64,000 nucleotides of DNA. It comes from Nostoc sp. KVJ3 (GTDB lineage: Bacteria; Cyanobacteriota; Cyanobacteriia; Cyanobacteriales; Nostocaceae). The stretch is taken from assembly GCF_026127265.1 (NCBI RefSeq), contig NZ_WWFG01000002.1, positions 2,356,001-2,420,000 of the forward strand, in the 5' to 3' direction. The first letter of the stretch is position 1. Each line of letters opens with the position of its first letter. A model generated the notes under the pieces. That model ran no database searches. It saw only the letters and a program-made list of their open reading frames with translations, and was not told the origin of the DNA. The translations under genes were made by a program, and so were the position numbers. This document shows positions 34,560 through 44,082 of this stretch, one piece after another.

Positions 34560-34647
34560 GGACTTACGCAAAAACTCTCTGAAACTCTTATTTCTTTGTA
34601 TTCTTTGCGTCTATGCGGTTCGTTTTTTCATAATTTTGCGTAAGTCC
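34560..34647. mobile_element. TA-flanked MITE-like element, type 1, second copy
   Basis: The ends GGACTTACGCAAAA and TTTTGCGTAAGTCC and the interior (ACTCTCTGAAACTCTTATTT) match the copy at 3528-3616. TA is present on the left; on the right it is TG, probably mutated. Confidence 0.75.
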
Positions 34648-34685
34648 TGAAGTATTTAACTGAACCTGATATCACCTCGAATTTC

Positions 34686-36605
34686 TTAAAATGTAAAAGT
34701 AGTCCGAAGGACACCTACAGTCGTAGTTTCATTGTTGCTGTTACCTTCTGGGTTAAAGAGAACAAACGCACCAGGGGTAATGCTGATATTATCGCTAACT
34801 TTAACGCGGTAATAAGCTTCTAAATGGTAAGGAGTCGCCCGATTGTCGCCTGTGGGGGTAAGTTGAGCAGAACCACCAGCGTCAGTACGGTAAAGCGGTT
34901 GACCAAAAATAATCCCGGCATTGTTCCCTGACTTGAATAAATCATTGAAGTGAACTCCCACCATCCAACTTGTAAAGGTGGTGGAAGCATCCACGCTATT
35001 AGAAGAAGCATCAACAAATAGTGCTGCACCGTAGCCAGATAAGGCTATTTTGGGAGACAATCGCCATGTTACCGTACCCCCAACAGAGTTGAGTGTAACC
35101 GGTGTCCCAGCTGCAACCCCTGCTAAAGCACCGATATCACTACTAATTAATCCAGTACCTAAAATATTGATTTCATGATAACTATTGGCATAGTTTAGAC
35201 CAATATCTAAGTCACGACTGGGTTTAAAGGTTAACTGTGCGGCAACAATACTACTCCCACTAAATAAACCTCCGCCCAAAGGTGTAGTAGAAACTCCTGG
35301 TAGTGCTTCAGTAGCAGATTTTTCGGGTAAATTGGCATTTACGCTGCCGTATAAAGCTCTTAAATCCAAATTCGGGGAAATATTATAAATAAATCCTGCC
35401 GCCGATGCCAAACCAGTACCCGAAGTTCCACCAGAAACCCTGACTACAGGATTTAAGCCGGCAAAACGAGAAATTGACTCTTGTCCTTCACCATAAAAAG
35501 GTGTAATTGTTGGGAAAGCATCTGATGTTTCCGCCGCAGTACCCGCAAACAAGGTTAATTTATTAGCGACGGGAAAGATGTACAGCAATTTGTAAATCTG
35601 AATACTGTTTGCGCCTACACCCGACAAAGTATTGACATTTATTCCTGGAAATTGTGGCTCAAAACTGGTACGGGCGCTACTCGCACTTAAAAGCGGCGCA
35701 GCTAATCCTAAACTTTGTTGCAAGCTACCTTGTCCATCGGCTCCACCCAAAAAGTTATAGGCTTGCAATCCAGTAATTAATAAATCTTTACCAGTAAAGC
35801 TAGTGGTGAGATTTAACCGCACTCTATTGACTAGGATGATGTTCGAGTCGCTTTTATTAGGAGCGCCACCGGTAGCACCAACACCAGCAATAATTACCTC
35901 TCCATTAAGTTTAGTAGTCGTAGAAAATTGATTTGCTTCTAGTTTTGCTGTGCGAGCTTCTACAGCATCTACTCGACCCCGCAATGTTGTCAATTCCTCG
36001 GCAAATTGTTCTTGTAGTTTCTGCAACGTGGCTAAATCTTCTTTCTTGACTAAATCAGCAGTTGCAGTCGCAATTAGTTCGTTGATTCGTTCTAAACAAG
36101 CATTTAACCCAGCAGCAAATTCATAGCGAGTCATCGCCCGATTTCCGCGATAGGTTTGATTGGGATAACCTGCGATACAACCATAGCGCTCAACTAAAGA
36201 TTGGAGTGCCTGAAAAGCCCAATCGGTCGGCTGGACATCAGATAATTGGGATACGGATGTTACTTGTGCGAGTTTGTCTGAGGATGGAGATGCATTAGTA
36301 GATTGTGGTATTATTTCCTGCTCAGAGTTAACAGCATAATCTAATCCCAAATTTTGATTTTTTTGCTGTTGATTGACTGAGGAGATATTTTTGTCACTCT
36401 CATTGGCAATCGGCAATTCACTGGAAATATTATTTGCTAAATTGCCTTGATGAGAATCATTTTTCTGATGGCTGCCATCATCTTGATTGACAGTTAGGTT
36501 TTGATCTGCAATTTCTAAACTAGGAAGGGCTTGCACAGGTGATAACCAGGCAATTAAACATAAAAATCCCATCCCACTAGCAGAAGCTAGTAGATATTTT
36601 GCCAT
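34686..36605 (-). CDS. SLH-domain outer-membrane porin (iron uptake porin / OprB type)
   Basis: The 639-residue protein has a signal peptide (MAKYLLASASGMGFLCLIAW, cleavage near VQA), a low-complexity spacer, an SLH domain (about 145-200: LSDVQPTDWAFQALQSLVER, GYPNQTYRGNRAMTRYEFA), a coiled coil (about 205-245) and a C-terminal beta-barrel ending in a TFTF terminal strand. This is the cyanobacterial porin family that couples the outer membrane to peptidoglycan through SLH and passes small solutes, with iron uptake shown for some members. The ATG at 36605 is chosen, with GGGAG 6 bases upstream, rather than the upstream GTG codons. A long A/T-rich leader suggests regulation. Confidence 0.9.
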   Translation of the reverse strand: MAKYLLASASGMGFLCLIAWLSPVQALPSLEIADQNLTVNQDDGSHQKNDSHQGNLANNISSELPIANESDKNISSVNQQQKNQNLGLDYAVNSEQEIIPQSTNASPSSDKLAQVTSVSQLSDVQPTDWAFQALQSLVERYGCIAGYPNQTYRGNRAMTRYEFAAGLNACLERINELIATATADLVKKEDLATLQKLQEQFAEELTTLRGRVDAVEARTAKLEANQFSTTTKLNGEVIIAGVGATGGAPNKSDSNIILVNRVRLNLTTSFTGKDLLITGLQAYNFLGGADGQGSLQQSLGLAAPLLSASSARTSFEPQFPGINVNTLSGVGANSIQIYKLLYIFPVANKLTLFAGTAAETSDAFPTITPFYGEGQESISRFAGLNPVVRVSGGTSGTGLASAAGFIYNISPNLDLRALYGSVNANLPEKSATEALPGVSTTPLGGGLFSGSSIVAAQLTFKPSRDLDIGLNYANSYHEINILGTGLISSDIGALAGVAAGTPVTLNSVGGTVTWRLSPKIALSGYGAALFVDASSNSVDASTTFTSWMVGVHFNDLFKSGNNAGIIFGQPLYRTDAGGSAQLTPTGDNRATPYHLEAYYRVKVSDNISITPGAFVLFNPEGNSNNETTTVGVLRTTFTF

Positions 36606-37784
36606 GACAACTCCCACCACATATAATAGGGTAAAAATTAATTGCGATTTTGAAATTGATTGATAAGAAAATTTAAAGTTTTTTTGGCAAGATAATCTTG
36701 TTAACCTTAAATTTTTGATATCAGAAAAATTTCTGATTGACCTACCGAAAAATCAGGTCGGATCGCAAGTATTAAATTATAGTAAATACTATTTTTGGAA
36801 AGAATTAACAACCAAAGATATTGGCAGTTCTTATAATTACTATTGACAAAATAATAATTACATCAGTCTGATTTTGTGATAACGAATATAGGGATTGAAC
36901 CGATATCCACGGCTCAATCCCTACTAAAGAATAATTTACTCAAAAAATTCCAGGAATCATGATATAGTTATGCAAAATTTTAAAAATAAGTTCTCATTGC
37001 GGTTGTTGACGAGTTTTATCCAAGAGAAGCTTCAGAGCGATCGCATCACATGAAATAAAATTCTTAGAGTCAAAGTCCAATACTCATACCAGCACTTCTC
37101 TAGGAGGCGCTGGTCTTTAAGGGTAGCTATGCCGCAGAGTTGCTGCCAAAGCTCTCTTTAGGAAGCTTTGGCATTGCAACTGTTTTAGATAGCACATTTT
37201 AGCAAAATAAACAATATCTTACAGTAAGTAATATTTTTAACAAAACATTTGTAACTACCCTTGCAGTTTATTTACCCACCACCTGCTATTCTTATAGTTA
37301 CTTCGGTCTGTCATAGCAGATAGATTATCCTCAATAATGTCTTAATTTATTAGCGCTCATATACCATCCTGGTAATGTGGGTGCTTTTACTTTAGGGATT
37401 TCCAAAAAATAAATTATCCCTCTTCTGTGGTGGGCATCCTACCTATCCTGAATATGAGACAGGTGAGGATACCCATCCCACAAGAAAAGGGAGCATCCCA
37501 AATGTGCAAAAACCTTCTCCCAAATTTGGGAGAAGGAGGGAAATTTCAAAGTCCCTCTCCCAATATTGGGAGAGGGATTTAGGGTGAGGGCTTTTGATTC
37601 ATGCAAGAGGTCTAATGTTGCACTGCATCTGAATGGGAACCAATACTGCTCGGATAAGCAGGGGAGGCCAAACTCCTCCCCTGCCTCCATTTCTCCCCCT
37701 GCTCAAGAACAGCTTGCCTCAACCAAGAAATTCCAAAACCTACGCAGTATTGGAATGGGAACCGCTATCAGATGACTAAGAAAG
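36606..37784. other. Long spacer of about 1.2 kb between porin and proA
   Basis: No gene is supported. Short palindromes include AGGGATTGAACCG / CGGCTCAATCCCT (36892-36924), CAGCACTTCTCTAGGAGGCG near 37093, and a pair of paired tracts TTCTCCCAAATTTGGGAGAA and CCCTCTCCCAATATTGGGAG near 37512-37575. An open frame on the minus strand (37439-37690) only reads through these repeats. The porin promoter must be near 36650-36800. Confidence 0.5.
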
Positions 37785-39089
37785 CTATAAATCCTTATGA
37801 GTAAAGGCTTTAGCATTCGCCCCAATGTAAGTGGCTACAATATGACCATCGCCAGCAATTTGATATTTGTATGTTACTAATCCTTCTAAACCAACTGGGC
37901 CGCGGGGAGACATTTGTTGCGTACTAACCCCTACTTCTGCACCGAAACCATAGCGGAAGCCATCAGCAAATCGGGTAGAACAATTATGGAATATATTGGC
38001 TGAATTAACAAGTCCCAAGAAAGTTTCAACAGACGTTAAATCTTCAGAAATAATCGCATCAGTATGACGAGAACCATATTCGTTAATATGAGCGATCGCA
38101 CCTTCTACAGAGTCTACAATTTTAATCGACAAAATAAAATCGCTATATTCTGTTTCCCAGTCTATATCTGTTGCTGCTACAATATTAGGCAAAATTTCTA
38201 AAGTGCGCTTATCGCCTCTTAATTCTACATGGCGGGCTTGCAAAGCATCGGCAACTTTTGGTAAAAACTCGGTAGCAATAGACTGGTGAACTAGCAAAGT
38301 TTCAATTGCATTACAAACAGCCGGATATTGTGCTTTGGCATCAACCGTAATCGGAACTGCTTTAGAAATATCGGCGGATTTATCTATATAAAGATGACAA
38401 ATCCCATCGGCGTGACCTAGTACAGGAATCCGTGTATTTTCCTGTACAAATCTGACAAAAGAATTAGAACCTCTAGGAATAATTAAATCCACATATTTAT
38501 CTAATTTCAAAAGTTCTACAGTTTGTTCTCTAGTTGTTAGCAACTGTACCGCATCAGGATTAACAGCAGTATAAGATAAGCCTTGTTTAATTGCCTTGAC
38601 TATCGCTTCGCAAGAACGCACCGCTTCCTTTCCACATTTGAGGATTACACCATTTCCTGATTTGATAGCCAGAGAGACAATTTGAATCGCCGCTTCTGGA
38701 CGTGCTTCAAAAATAATCCCTAAAACTCCTAAAGGACAAGTAATTCGTTTGAGAGTCAAACCTGTGTCAAGTTCGCGGTGAATTTGGACTTTACCTACTG
38801 GATCGTCTAGCTTACCTACATCTCGTACCCCTGCGATCGCATCTCTTAATTTATGTTCATCCAACTCCAAGCGCTTATAAAGTGGTTTGGGAATCCCTTC
38901 CGCATCAGCAGCTTTACAATCAGCAATATTTGCTTGTAAAATTTCATCTCTAGCTGATTCTAAAGCCTGAGCGATCGCAACAATCGCCTGATTTTTTGCC
39001 TCAGTGGAGAGAATAGCCAGCTTACTTGCAGCTTCGCGGGTTTGCCCTGCGATCGCAATTAGGGGAGTAGCAATGTTAATAATAGTCAT
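37785..39089 (-). CDS. proA: Gamma-glutamyl phosphate reductase
   Basis: The 434-residue protein is ProA, an aldehyde dehydrogenase superfamily enzyme that reduces gamma-glutamyl phosphate with NADPH in proline synthesis. It shows PLGVLGIIFEARPEAAIQI near residue 118, IIPRGSNSFVRFVQEN near 203, the catalytic Cys in YPAVCNAIETLLVH near 262, and the C-terminal FADGFRYGFGAEVGVSTQQM and RGPVGLEGL blocks. Length is normal. No proB is adjacent, which is usual in cyanobacteria. There is no sign of damage. The start at 39089 (MTIINIATPLIAIAGQTREA) fits the family. Confidence 0.95.
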   Translation of the reverse strand: MTIINIATPLIAIAGQTREAASKLAILSTEAKNQAIVAIAQALESARDEILQANIADCKAADAEGIPKPLYKRLELDEHKLRDAIAGVRDVGKLDDPVGKVQIHRELDTGLTLKRITCPLGVLGIIFEARPEAAIQIVSLAIKSGNGVILKCGKEAVRSCEAIVKAIKQGLSYTAVNPDAVQLLTTREQTVELLKLDKYVDLIIPRGSNSFVRFVQENTRIPVLGHADGICHLYIDKSADISKAVPITVDAKAQYPAVCNAIETLLVHQSIATEFLPKVADALQARHVELRGDKRTLEILPNIVAATDIDWETEYSDFILSIKIVDSVEGAIAHINEYGSRHTDAIISEDLTSVETFLGLVNSANIFHNCSTRFADGFRYGFGAEVGVSTQQMSPRGPVGLEGLVTYKYQIAGDGHIVATYIGANAKAFTHKDL

Positions 39090-39459
39090 AGCAAAAATCT
39101 TTACCTTTTCTTCATCTTATCAATCTGAGTCGATCGTTGCTTATTGTCCTCCTCCAATCGGGTGAACCATCTGGGTAATGAATAATTACTCTAATCGGGT
39201 GAGGCAAGACTTGCTTCAAAACATTTATTCTATGATTATTGGAACGCAGAGAAAACAATGTGTAACAACTTCATCGCTATCAGAATATTCTAAGTATTAT
39301 TACAGTCATTATTTTAAAATCTTAAAAATGATTTATGCGTACCGTAGACTAGGAAGACATAGTAACTTATGTTTTTCTAGTCTTTTACTTTGGCTAACAA
39401 TTTATACTGCTAGGATTTAAACTTTGACAAAATTGCAGTGACGAAAGTTGGATTTAAGT

Positions 39460-39617
39460 CAATACGGTTCAGTTAAGGCTAAAACTCTTTGTCAAAGTCA
39501 GTTTTTTTAACGAACCACAGAGGCAATAGAGTTGCCAGTGCGTTGGGCGGGTTCTCCGACTTGAAGCAACTGGCGCGACACAGAGAGAAGGAAAAAATGC
39601 TTAACTGAACTGTATTG
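39460..39617. mobile_element. MITE-like element with CAATACGGTTCAGTTAAGG ends
   Basis: CAATACGGTTCAGTTAA on the left pairs with TTAACTGAACTGTATTG on the right (one mismatch). A related pair of ends is at 7199-7333. Inside, AACGAACCACAGAGGC ... ACACAGAGAGAAGG is interrupted by the palindrome GCCAGTGCGTTGGGCGGGTT... (39530-39575), also present in copy 1 of the TAA-flanked family. Confidence 0.65.
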
Positions 39618-39720
39618 GGATTTAAGTTAGTTTGAGCGATCGCAATGCAAAACTCCCTAGTACAGCGCGGCGGAAATAAACCACCCATTCCAAATCAATG
39701 AAACCCTCATGCTGTATTCG

Positions 39721-39750
39721 TTTTTAATTTTTAATTTTTAATTTTTAATT
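39721..39750. repeat. Heptamer short tandem repeat (TTTTTAA, about 4 copies)
   Basis: Four copies of a T/A heptamer run TTTTTAATTTTTAATTTTTA... The same unit forms the palindrome inside rnpB at 23513-23585. Confidence 0.8.
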
Positions 39751-39897
39751 CCGCCCTGCGGTACTAGTGGTCTGTCAAACCCATTTTGAGGGTTGGAGAG
39801 ACGCGATAAATCGCTGGTTTGATGCTCAAAAATATTGAAGAAGGGAATATGGAGGTTTTTATTCTCTGGGCAATTGCGGAGTTTTTGAGTATAAAAT

Positions 39898-42075
39898 TTG
39901 GTATTTACCCAATCTAGAACAATTTTCGTGATACCAAAAATTGTGCAACAATTTGGGCGATCGCTACCAAAGTCTTTTCTGGCAATTGCTCAATTTACCT
40001 TGACTTGTTTGCTTATATTTTATCTATCCCCAGTTAACGCCACAACTATAGGATACTTAAGCGAACAAGGAGAACTATTTCGCCAAGCACTAGCTGCTGC
40101 TAAGTTAACTCCAGAAGATGTCCGCTTCGAGATGAAAGACATGGATCTGTGGGGCGGTGATCAATATCGAGTCAAGTTGCTAGATGTGTTTTTCGATAAC
40201 CCTTGGAAAATCAGTCCTTATACCCGCACCATTACTCAAGATTTACTAGCAGCTAAGTCAGACATAGCACAACTCGCGGCCAGTGCCTACAAAAGAATCG
40301 ATGGGGGTGTGAGTCCCCAATTAAACAGAGATTTGCTGACAAAATACAAACAGCAAGTACAAAAGCTAGGTGATGATGCTTTAGCTGTTGCTCTTGGTAA
40401 ACTAAGCACTCAGGCTGGTGATAGTTTTAACACTAGCGAATACAAAGCTTTGCCACCACAATTACGTTCTGCGGTAGCGCAGTTTTTATTCACAGTACCA
40501 GATGCACTGCATTATAGACAGGTGGGATTGTTGCGATCGCTAGCGAAATTACAACTAGATGCCGATCGCACCTACACGGAAGTATTTAACTACGCAGTTA
40601 AAACTGTAGAGGAAGAAGCCGCAGAGCAAGAAGATGCTAGTCCAGAAAAAGTACTGTTAATTGAATCTCTTTTAGACAACGTTGATTTTAAAATGCTCAA
40701 CACAGGAGCAATTTTAATCGCTGCTGCTGTTGGTGAAATGCAAAGTCAAATCAGCCAAATCCCAGTTAATTTGTTGCAAGGAAATTACAACTACAGCATA
40801 GACACACCCCAAGGTCGAATTATTCTCAGTGGTAAAGGCGATCAAGTCTATTCCCCTGACGATTACCTATTGATTGTAGATATTGACGGTAATGATACTT
40901 ATTCTGGCGGTGCTGCTACTAAAAATATTGCTCATGGTGTCAGCGTCACCTTAGATTTAGCTGGCAAAGACCGCTACTCTAGCCCACCGGGGAAAATTCC
41001 CAGCTTTGGGGCTGGTATCTTCGGCTACGGATTGCTGGTAGATTTACAAGGTGATGATAGTTATGAGGCACAATACGCCAGTCAAGGCATAGGTATTTTT
41101 GGTACTGGCATTCTCTATGATGCCCAAGGTCAAGATACTTATCAAGGTATTAGCAATCTACAAGGCAGTGGTACTTTTGGTTCAGGACTGCTGATCGATA
41201 ATGAAGGGAGCGATCGCTATTCTCTCTATAGGTACGGTCAAGGCTATGGTTTTACTAAAGGAGTGGGGCTGCTATTAGATAGTGTAGGTGACGATAAATA
41301 CATTGGACTAGAAGACAAATATCCAAACGGTGGCCCATTTGGAGCCAAAAGGCACGTTCATTTTATCCAAGGTGCAGGTTTGGGAAGACGTGCAGACTAT
41401 ACAGAAGGTCACAGTTGGGCTGGGGGTGTAGGGATGCTAGTCGATGGCGCAGGAAATGACCGCTACGAATGTGAGGTTTACGGTCAAGGTACAGCTTACT
41501 GGTATAGCTTGGGCTTTTTGGTAGACAAGGCGGGTGATGACTACCATGATGCCGGATGGTACAGCCTGGGAAGTTCGCCGCATTTTGGCGTAGGAGTTTA
41601 TCAAGATGATGGGGGAAGCGATCGCTATACAGGCATTATTATGCAAAGTTTAGGTAATGGCCGCGACTGGAGTATTGGCTGGTTTGAAGATAGTGCCGGA
41701 AACGATTGGTATAACGGCAGCTTAATGACCTTCGGTACCGGAGATATTAACGGTATCGGAGTTTTCTGGGATAAGCACGGCGATGACACTTATCTATCTT
41801 TATTAGAACCAGCTTATGGACAATCTCGGTTAGAGGGTGTTAGTGGTTTGCGAGAGTTGATGCTGACATTAGGCTTATTTGTTGATGGAGGTGGGAAAGA
41901 TAATTACCTGTTATTGCCAGAAACAGACCCCCAAAATAAATTGCCAGATACAGCGCTCAATACTCAATCTTTGGCAACTAATCCTGTTGCTGGTAACGAT
42001 AGGATTTGGTGTCGCCCGACAAAACCTCATTATGTCAAAATGGCTCACGGCTGCGGCATTGATGCTCAAAATTAA
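39898..42075 (+). CDS. Exported repeat protein with DxxGxDxY motifs (beta-solenoid-like)
   Basis: The 725-residue protein has a membrane or signal segment (about 27-47, ending SPVNATT), a helical N-terminal domain (50-290) and a C-terminal repeat region (about 310-690). Each repeat of 20-45 residues contains a hydrophobic strand and a D-x-x-G-x-D-x-Y turn: VDIDGNDTYSGG, VDLQGDDSYEAQ, YDAQGQDTYQG, IDNEGSDRYSL, LDSVGDDKYIG, VDGAGNDRYE, VDKAGDDYHDA. The acidic turns resemble RTX-type calcium sites, so a calcium-binding beta-solenoid is a fair guess. Function is not known to me. The start is uncertain: TTG 39898 or a GTG about 30 bases later; there is no in-frame ATG. It converges with mazG. Confidence 0.78.
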   Translation: MVFTQSRTIFVIPKIVQQFGRSLPKSFLAIAQFTLTCLLIFYLSPVNATTIGYLSEQGELFRQALAAAKLTPEDVRFEMKDMDLWGGDQYRVKLLDVFFDNPWKISPYTRTITQDLLAAKSDIAQLAASAYKRIDGGVSPQLNRDLLTKYKQQVQKLGDDALAVALGKLSTQAGDSFNTSEYKALPPQLRSAVAQFLFTVPDALHYRQVGLLRSLAKLQLDADRTYTEVFNYAVKTVEEEAAEQEDASPEKVLLIESLLDNVDFKMLNTGAILIAAAVGEMQSQISQIPVNLLQGNYNYSIDTPQGRIILSGKGDQVYSPDDYLLIVDIDGNDTYSGGAATKNIAHGVSVTLDLAGKDRYSSPPGKIPSFGAGIFGYGLLVDLQGDDSYEAQYASQGIGIFGTGILYDAQGQDTYQGISNLQGSGTFGSGLLIDNEGSDRYSLYRYGQGYGFTKGVGLLLDSVGDDKYIGLEDKYPNGGPFGAKRHVHFIQGAGLGRRADYTEGHSWAGGVGMLVDGAGNDRYECEVYGQGTAYWYSLGFLVDKAGDDYHDAGWYSLGSSPHFGVGVYQDDGGSDRYTGIIMQSLGNGRDWSIGWFEDSAGNDWYNGSLMTFGTGDINGIGVFWDKHGDDTYLSLLEPAYGQSRLEGVSGLRELMLTLGLFVDGGGKDNYLLLPETDPQNKLPDTALNTQSLATNPVAGNDRIWCRPTKPHYVKMAHGCGIDAQN

Positions 42076-42115
42076 AGAATTTATTTCTGCCTCCTCTTTC
42101 CCAATGCCCAATGCC

Positions 42116-42940
42116 CTATTCTCCACTCTCTTCTTGAGCAAGTTGAGCTTTTGCTTGTTGCCACAATTTTTCTAACTCATCCAAACTGTAATCAGAAAGG
42201 GGACGGTCAACAACTGCCTCCATTTTTTCTAATCGCTGGACAAATCGTTGATTTGTGCCTTGCAAAGCGGTACTAGGGTCAAGATTATGCCAACGGGCTA
42301 GTTGAATAACTGCAAACAGTAAATCACCTAACTCTGCTTCTTGTCGTGCGGGTGTTTCCTCAGCTAAAGCCTGTTGAAACTCCCCTAATTCTTCATGAAA
42401 CTTATCCCAAACACCCTGAATATTTTCCCATTCAAACCCGATCGCCGCAGCCTTTTGAGAAATCTTCATCGCTGCTGTCAACGGGGGAAGAGTACGCCCA
42501 TAACGACCGAGTTTAGCACTAAGTTTTTGCGCCTCTGGGGATGGTTCGCCTTTTTCCGCAGCTTTGATTTGTTCCCAATTTTGTCGCACCTCATCCACAC
42601 TTGTCACCGACACATCACCAAACACATGAGGATGACGGCGAATCAACTTTTGAGAAATCCCCTGAGTAATTTCCTTCAAAGAAAACTGACCAGATTCGCT
42701 AGCAATTTGGGCTTGCAACACCACTTGTAATAATAAATCCCCTAACTCCTCTGCGATCGCTCCTTTATCGCCACTCTTAATTGCATCCACCACCTCATAA
42801 GCTTCCTCAATCACATAAGGCGTAAGCGTCTCAGCAGTTTGCGCCAAATCCCACGGACACCCCCCATCAGGCGATCGCAACTTCGCCACCACCTCAATCA
42901 ACTCCTGCAAAGCCACCAAAGTCTCATTTTGATTTTCCAT
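42116..42940 (-). CDS. mazG: Nucleoside triphosphate pyrophosphohydrolase MazG
   Basis: The 274-residue protein is a two-domain MazG. The N-terminal half has LRSPDGGCPWDLAQTAETL (about 17-35) and EELGDLLLQVVLQAQIA, and the C-terminal half repeats the EELGEFQQAL ... EAELGDLLFAVIQLARW pattern with the metal-binding EExxE/ExxD acids. It hydrolyses non-canonical and alarmone-related NTPs to NMP and pyrophosphate. Length matches the family. It follows the DUF2227 gene by 50 bases on the same strand, so the two may be co-transcribed. Identification is secure. Confidence 0.94.
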   Translation of the reverse strand: MENQNETLVALQELIEVVAKLRSPDGGCPWDLAQTAETLTPYVIEEAYEVVDAIKSGDKGAIAEELGDLLLQVVLQAQIASESGQFSLKEITQGISQKLIRRHPHVFGDVSVTSVDEVRQNWEQIKAAEKGEPSPEAQKLSAKLGRYGRTLPPLTAAMKISQKAAAIGFEWENIQGVWDKFHEELGEFQQALAEETPARQEAELGDLLFAVIQLARWHNLDPSTALQGTNQRFVQRLEKMEAVVDRPLSDYSLDELEKLWQQAKAQLAQEESGE

Positions 42941-42990
42941 ACCTCTGCGTACCTTTGCGCTTCCCTCAGCGTTCCTTTGCGTTAAAAAAA

Positions 42991-43578
42991 TTATTTCTTC
43001 AATCTCGGCCGACGACCGCGACTTGTCACCTTCCGCTTCTTCATTTTGCCACTAGGAAGCAACCCCCGAACCCCCTGTTTTTGAAAGCGCTTGTATGCCG
43101 AACCACTCCAATCGCTCAGAGAATGACTCATCGCCCCAAGTTCCAACCCCAAAAACAAGGCAATATATTCAGTATTGTTATTTACAAGCGATCGCCCCAC
43201 AGTTGCGCCCAAATCTTGCCAAGTAAAACTCAGATTCCCTAACCTTTGGGCGATCGCTAAAACAAAAATTGCCAAAATCCCTAGCAAACACCCCAAATAA
43301 AGTATCCGCAAGATCGTGCCAATAATCGGCCCGTGGGATAAAAAAGAACGATGCCGCAGACTTTTTTGATAAGGTAGCCAAATCCAGCGCAAGAAACCCC
43401 AGCGTTGAAATTGCACAGAGTAAATATCCAAATCAGGGCCAAACATCAGCCCTCCAAAGAGAAACCCACCTGCAACTAACAAAGTCGCATTGCTACTGTG
43501 AGTCTGCCAGAAAGTAACGCCCGCCACCAATGGCAGAGCATACATAGTAATGCGATCGTGCGTCCGACCAGAGGGCAT
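42991..43578 (-). CDS. DUF2227 family putative metal-binding membrane protein
   Basis: The 195-residue protein begins PSGRTHDRITM and contains the family's His/Asp residues (THD near 6-8, FGPDLDIYS near 46, SLRHRSFLSHGPIIGT near 72, GAMSHSLSDW near 150), together with about four hydrophobic segments. This is the DUF2227 family, predicted metal-binding and common in cyanobacteria, with unknown reaction; distant similarity to YdjM-like membrane hydrolases has been suggested. The C-terminus is strongly basic (KMKKRKVTSRGRRPRLKK). It is upstream of mazG in the same direction. Confidence 0.85.
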   Translation of the reverse strand: MPSGRTHDRITMYALPLVAGVTFWQTHSSNATLLVAGGFLFGGLMFGPDLDIYSVQFQRWGFLRWIWLPYQKSLRHRSFLSHGPIIGTILRILYLGCLLGILAIFVLAIAQRLGNLSFTWQDLGATVGRSLVNNNTEYIALFLGLELGAMSHSLSDWSGSAYKRFQKQGVRGLLPSGKMKKRKVTSRGRRPRLKK

Positions 43579-43722
43579 CCTAAATCCTGTACGCGAATAG
43601 CGGGGCGTTTAGCCCGTGCTGAGTAACTGAATACTGAGTCAGTATAAGAGAAAAAAAGATTTTCTTGAAACTACTAGCGCAATCCCAAATGGTCTGCTAT
43701 ATTAGATAAGGATTGGTCAAAA

Positions 43723-43795
<73 letters not shown>

Positions 43796-43805
43796 TTTAC
43801 TAAAT

Positions 43806-43846
43806 AAAGGCTAGAGACAGCTTAGATGCAGTTTCTAGCCTTTTTT
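43806..43846 (+). terminator. Intrinsic terminator after tRNA-Val
   Basis: AAAGGCTAGA pairs with TCTAGCCTTT, followed by a T run, 11 bases after the tRNA. Confidence 0.9.
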
Positions 43847-44082
43847 AAACCCATTCATAATTGGCTAATTACTATTAACCCATTTTGCATATCTTCAGAA
43901 TAGAGAGTATTTGCTCTTGCAGATAGGGTTAAGTCTGTATTGGACTCCAAAAGTCAACTGAACACGAAATGGGCGGTTAGAAACCGTGTCCATACAAACA
44001 AAACCCACCTCCGTGGGTTAAATAATTCGTAACTATGTTTTGTGATGGGGATTCTAACCCCTTTATTCGTTAAAAAGTCAAA

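Larger units (their letters stand above)
34325..34685. other. Spacer with two palindromic elements
   Basis: It contains only the two elements listed at 34445-34546 and 34560-34647 and short A/T-rich flanks, between the GUN4 relic and the 3' end of the porin gene. Confidence 0.6.
39090..39897. other. Repeat-rich divergent spacer of about 800 bases
   Basis: It holds the MITE-like element at 39460-39617 and the heptamer tract at 39721-39750. An 80-codon open frame at 39178-39420 has no ribosome site and no recognisable features and is not called. Confidence 0.55.

Noticed and set aside
37439..37690. 83-codon minus-strand ORF
   Set aside because: It reads through paired repeat tracts (TTCTCCCAAATTTGGGAGAA type).
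39178..39420. 80-codon plus-strand ORF
   Set aside because: No ribosome site, no recognisable domain and A/T-rich codons in a repeat-rich spacer.
43971..44025. Second GGGCGGTTAG sequence resembling the tRNA-Val 5' end
   Set aside because: Only ten bases match and no cloverleaf follows; the following AACCCACCTCCGTGGGTT is an unrelated hairpin.
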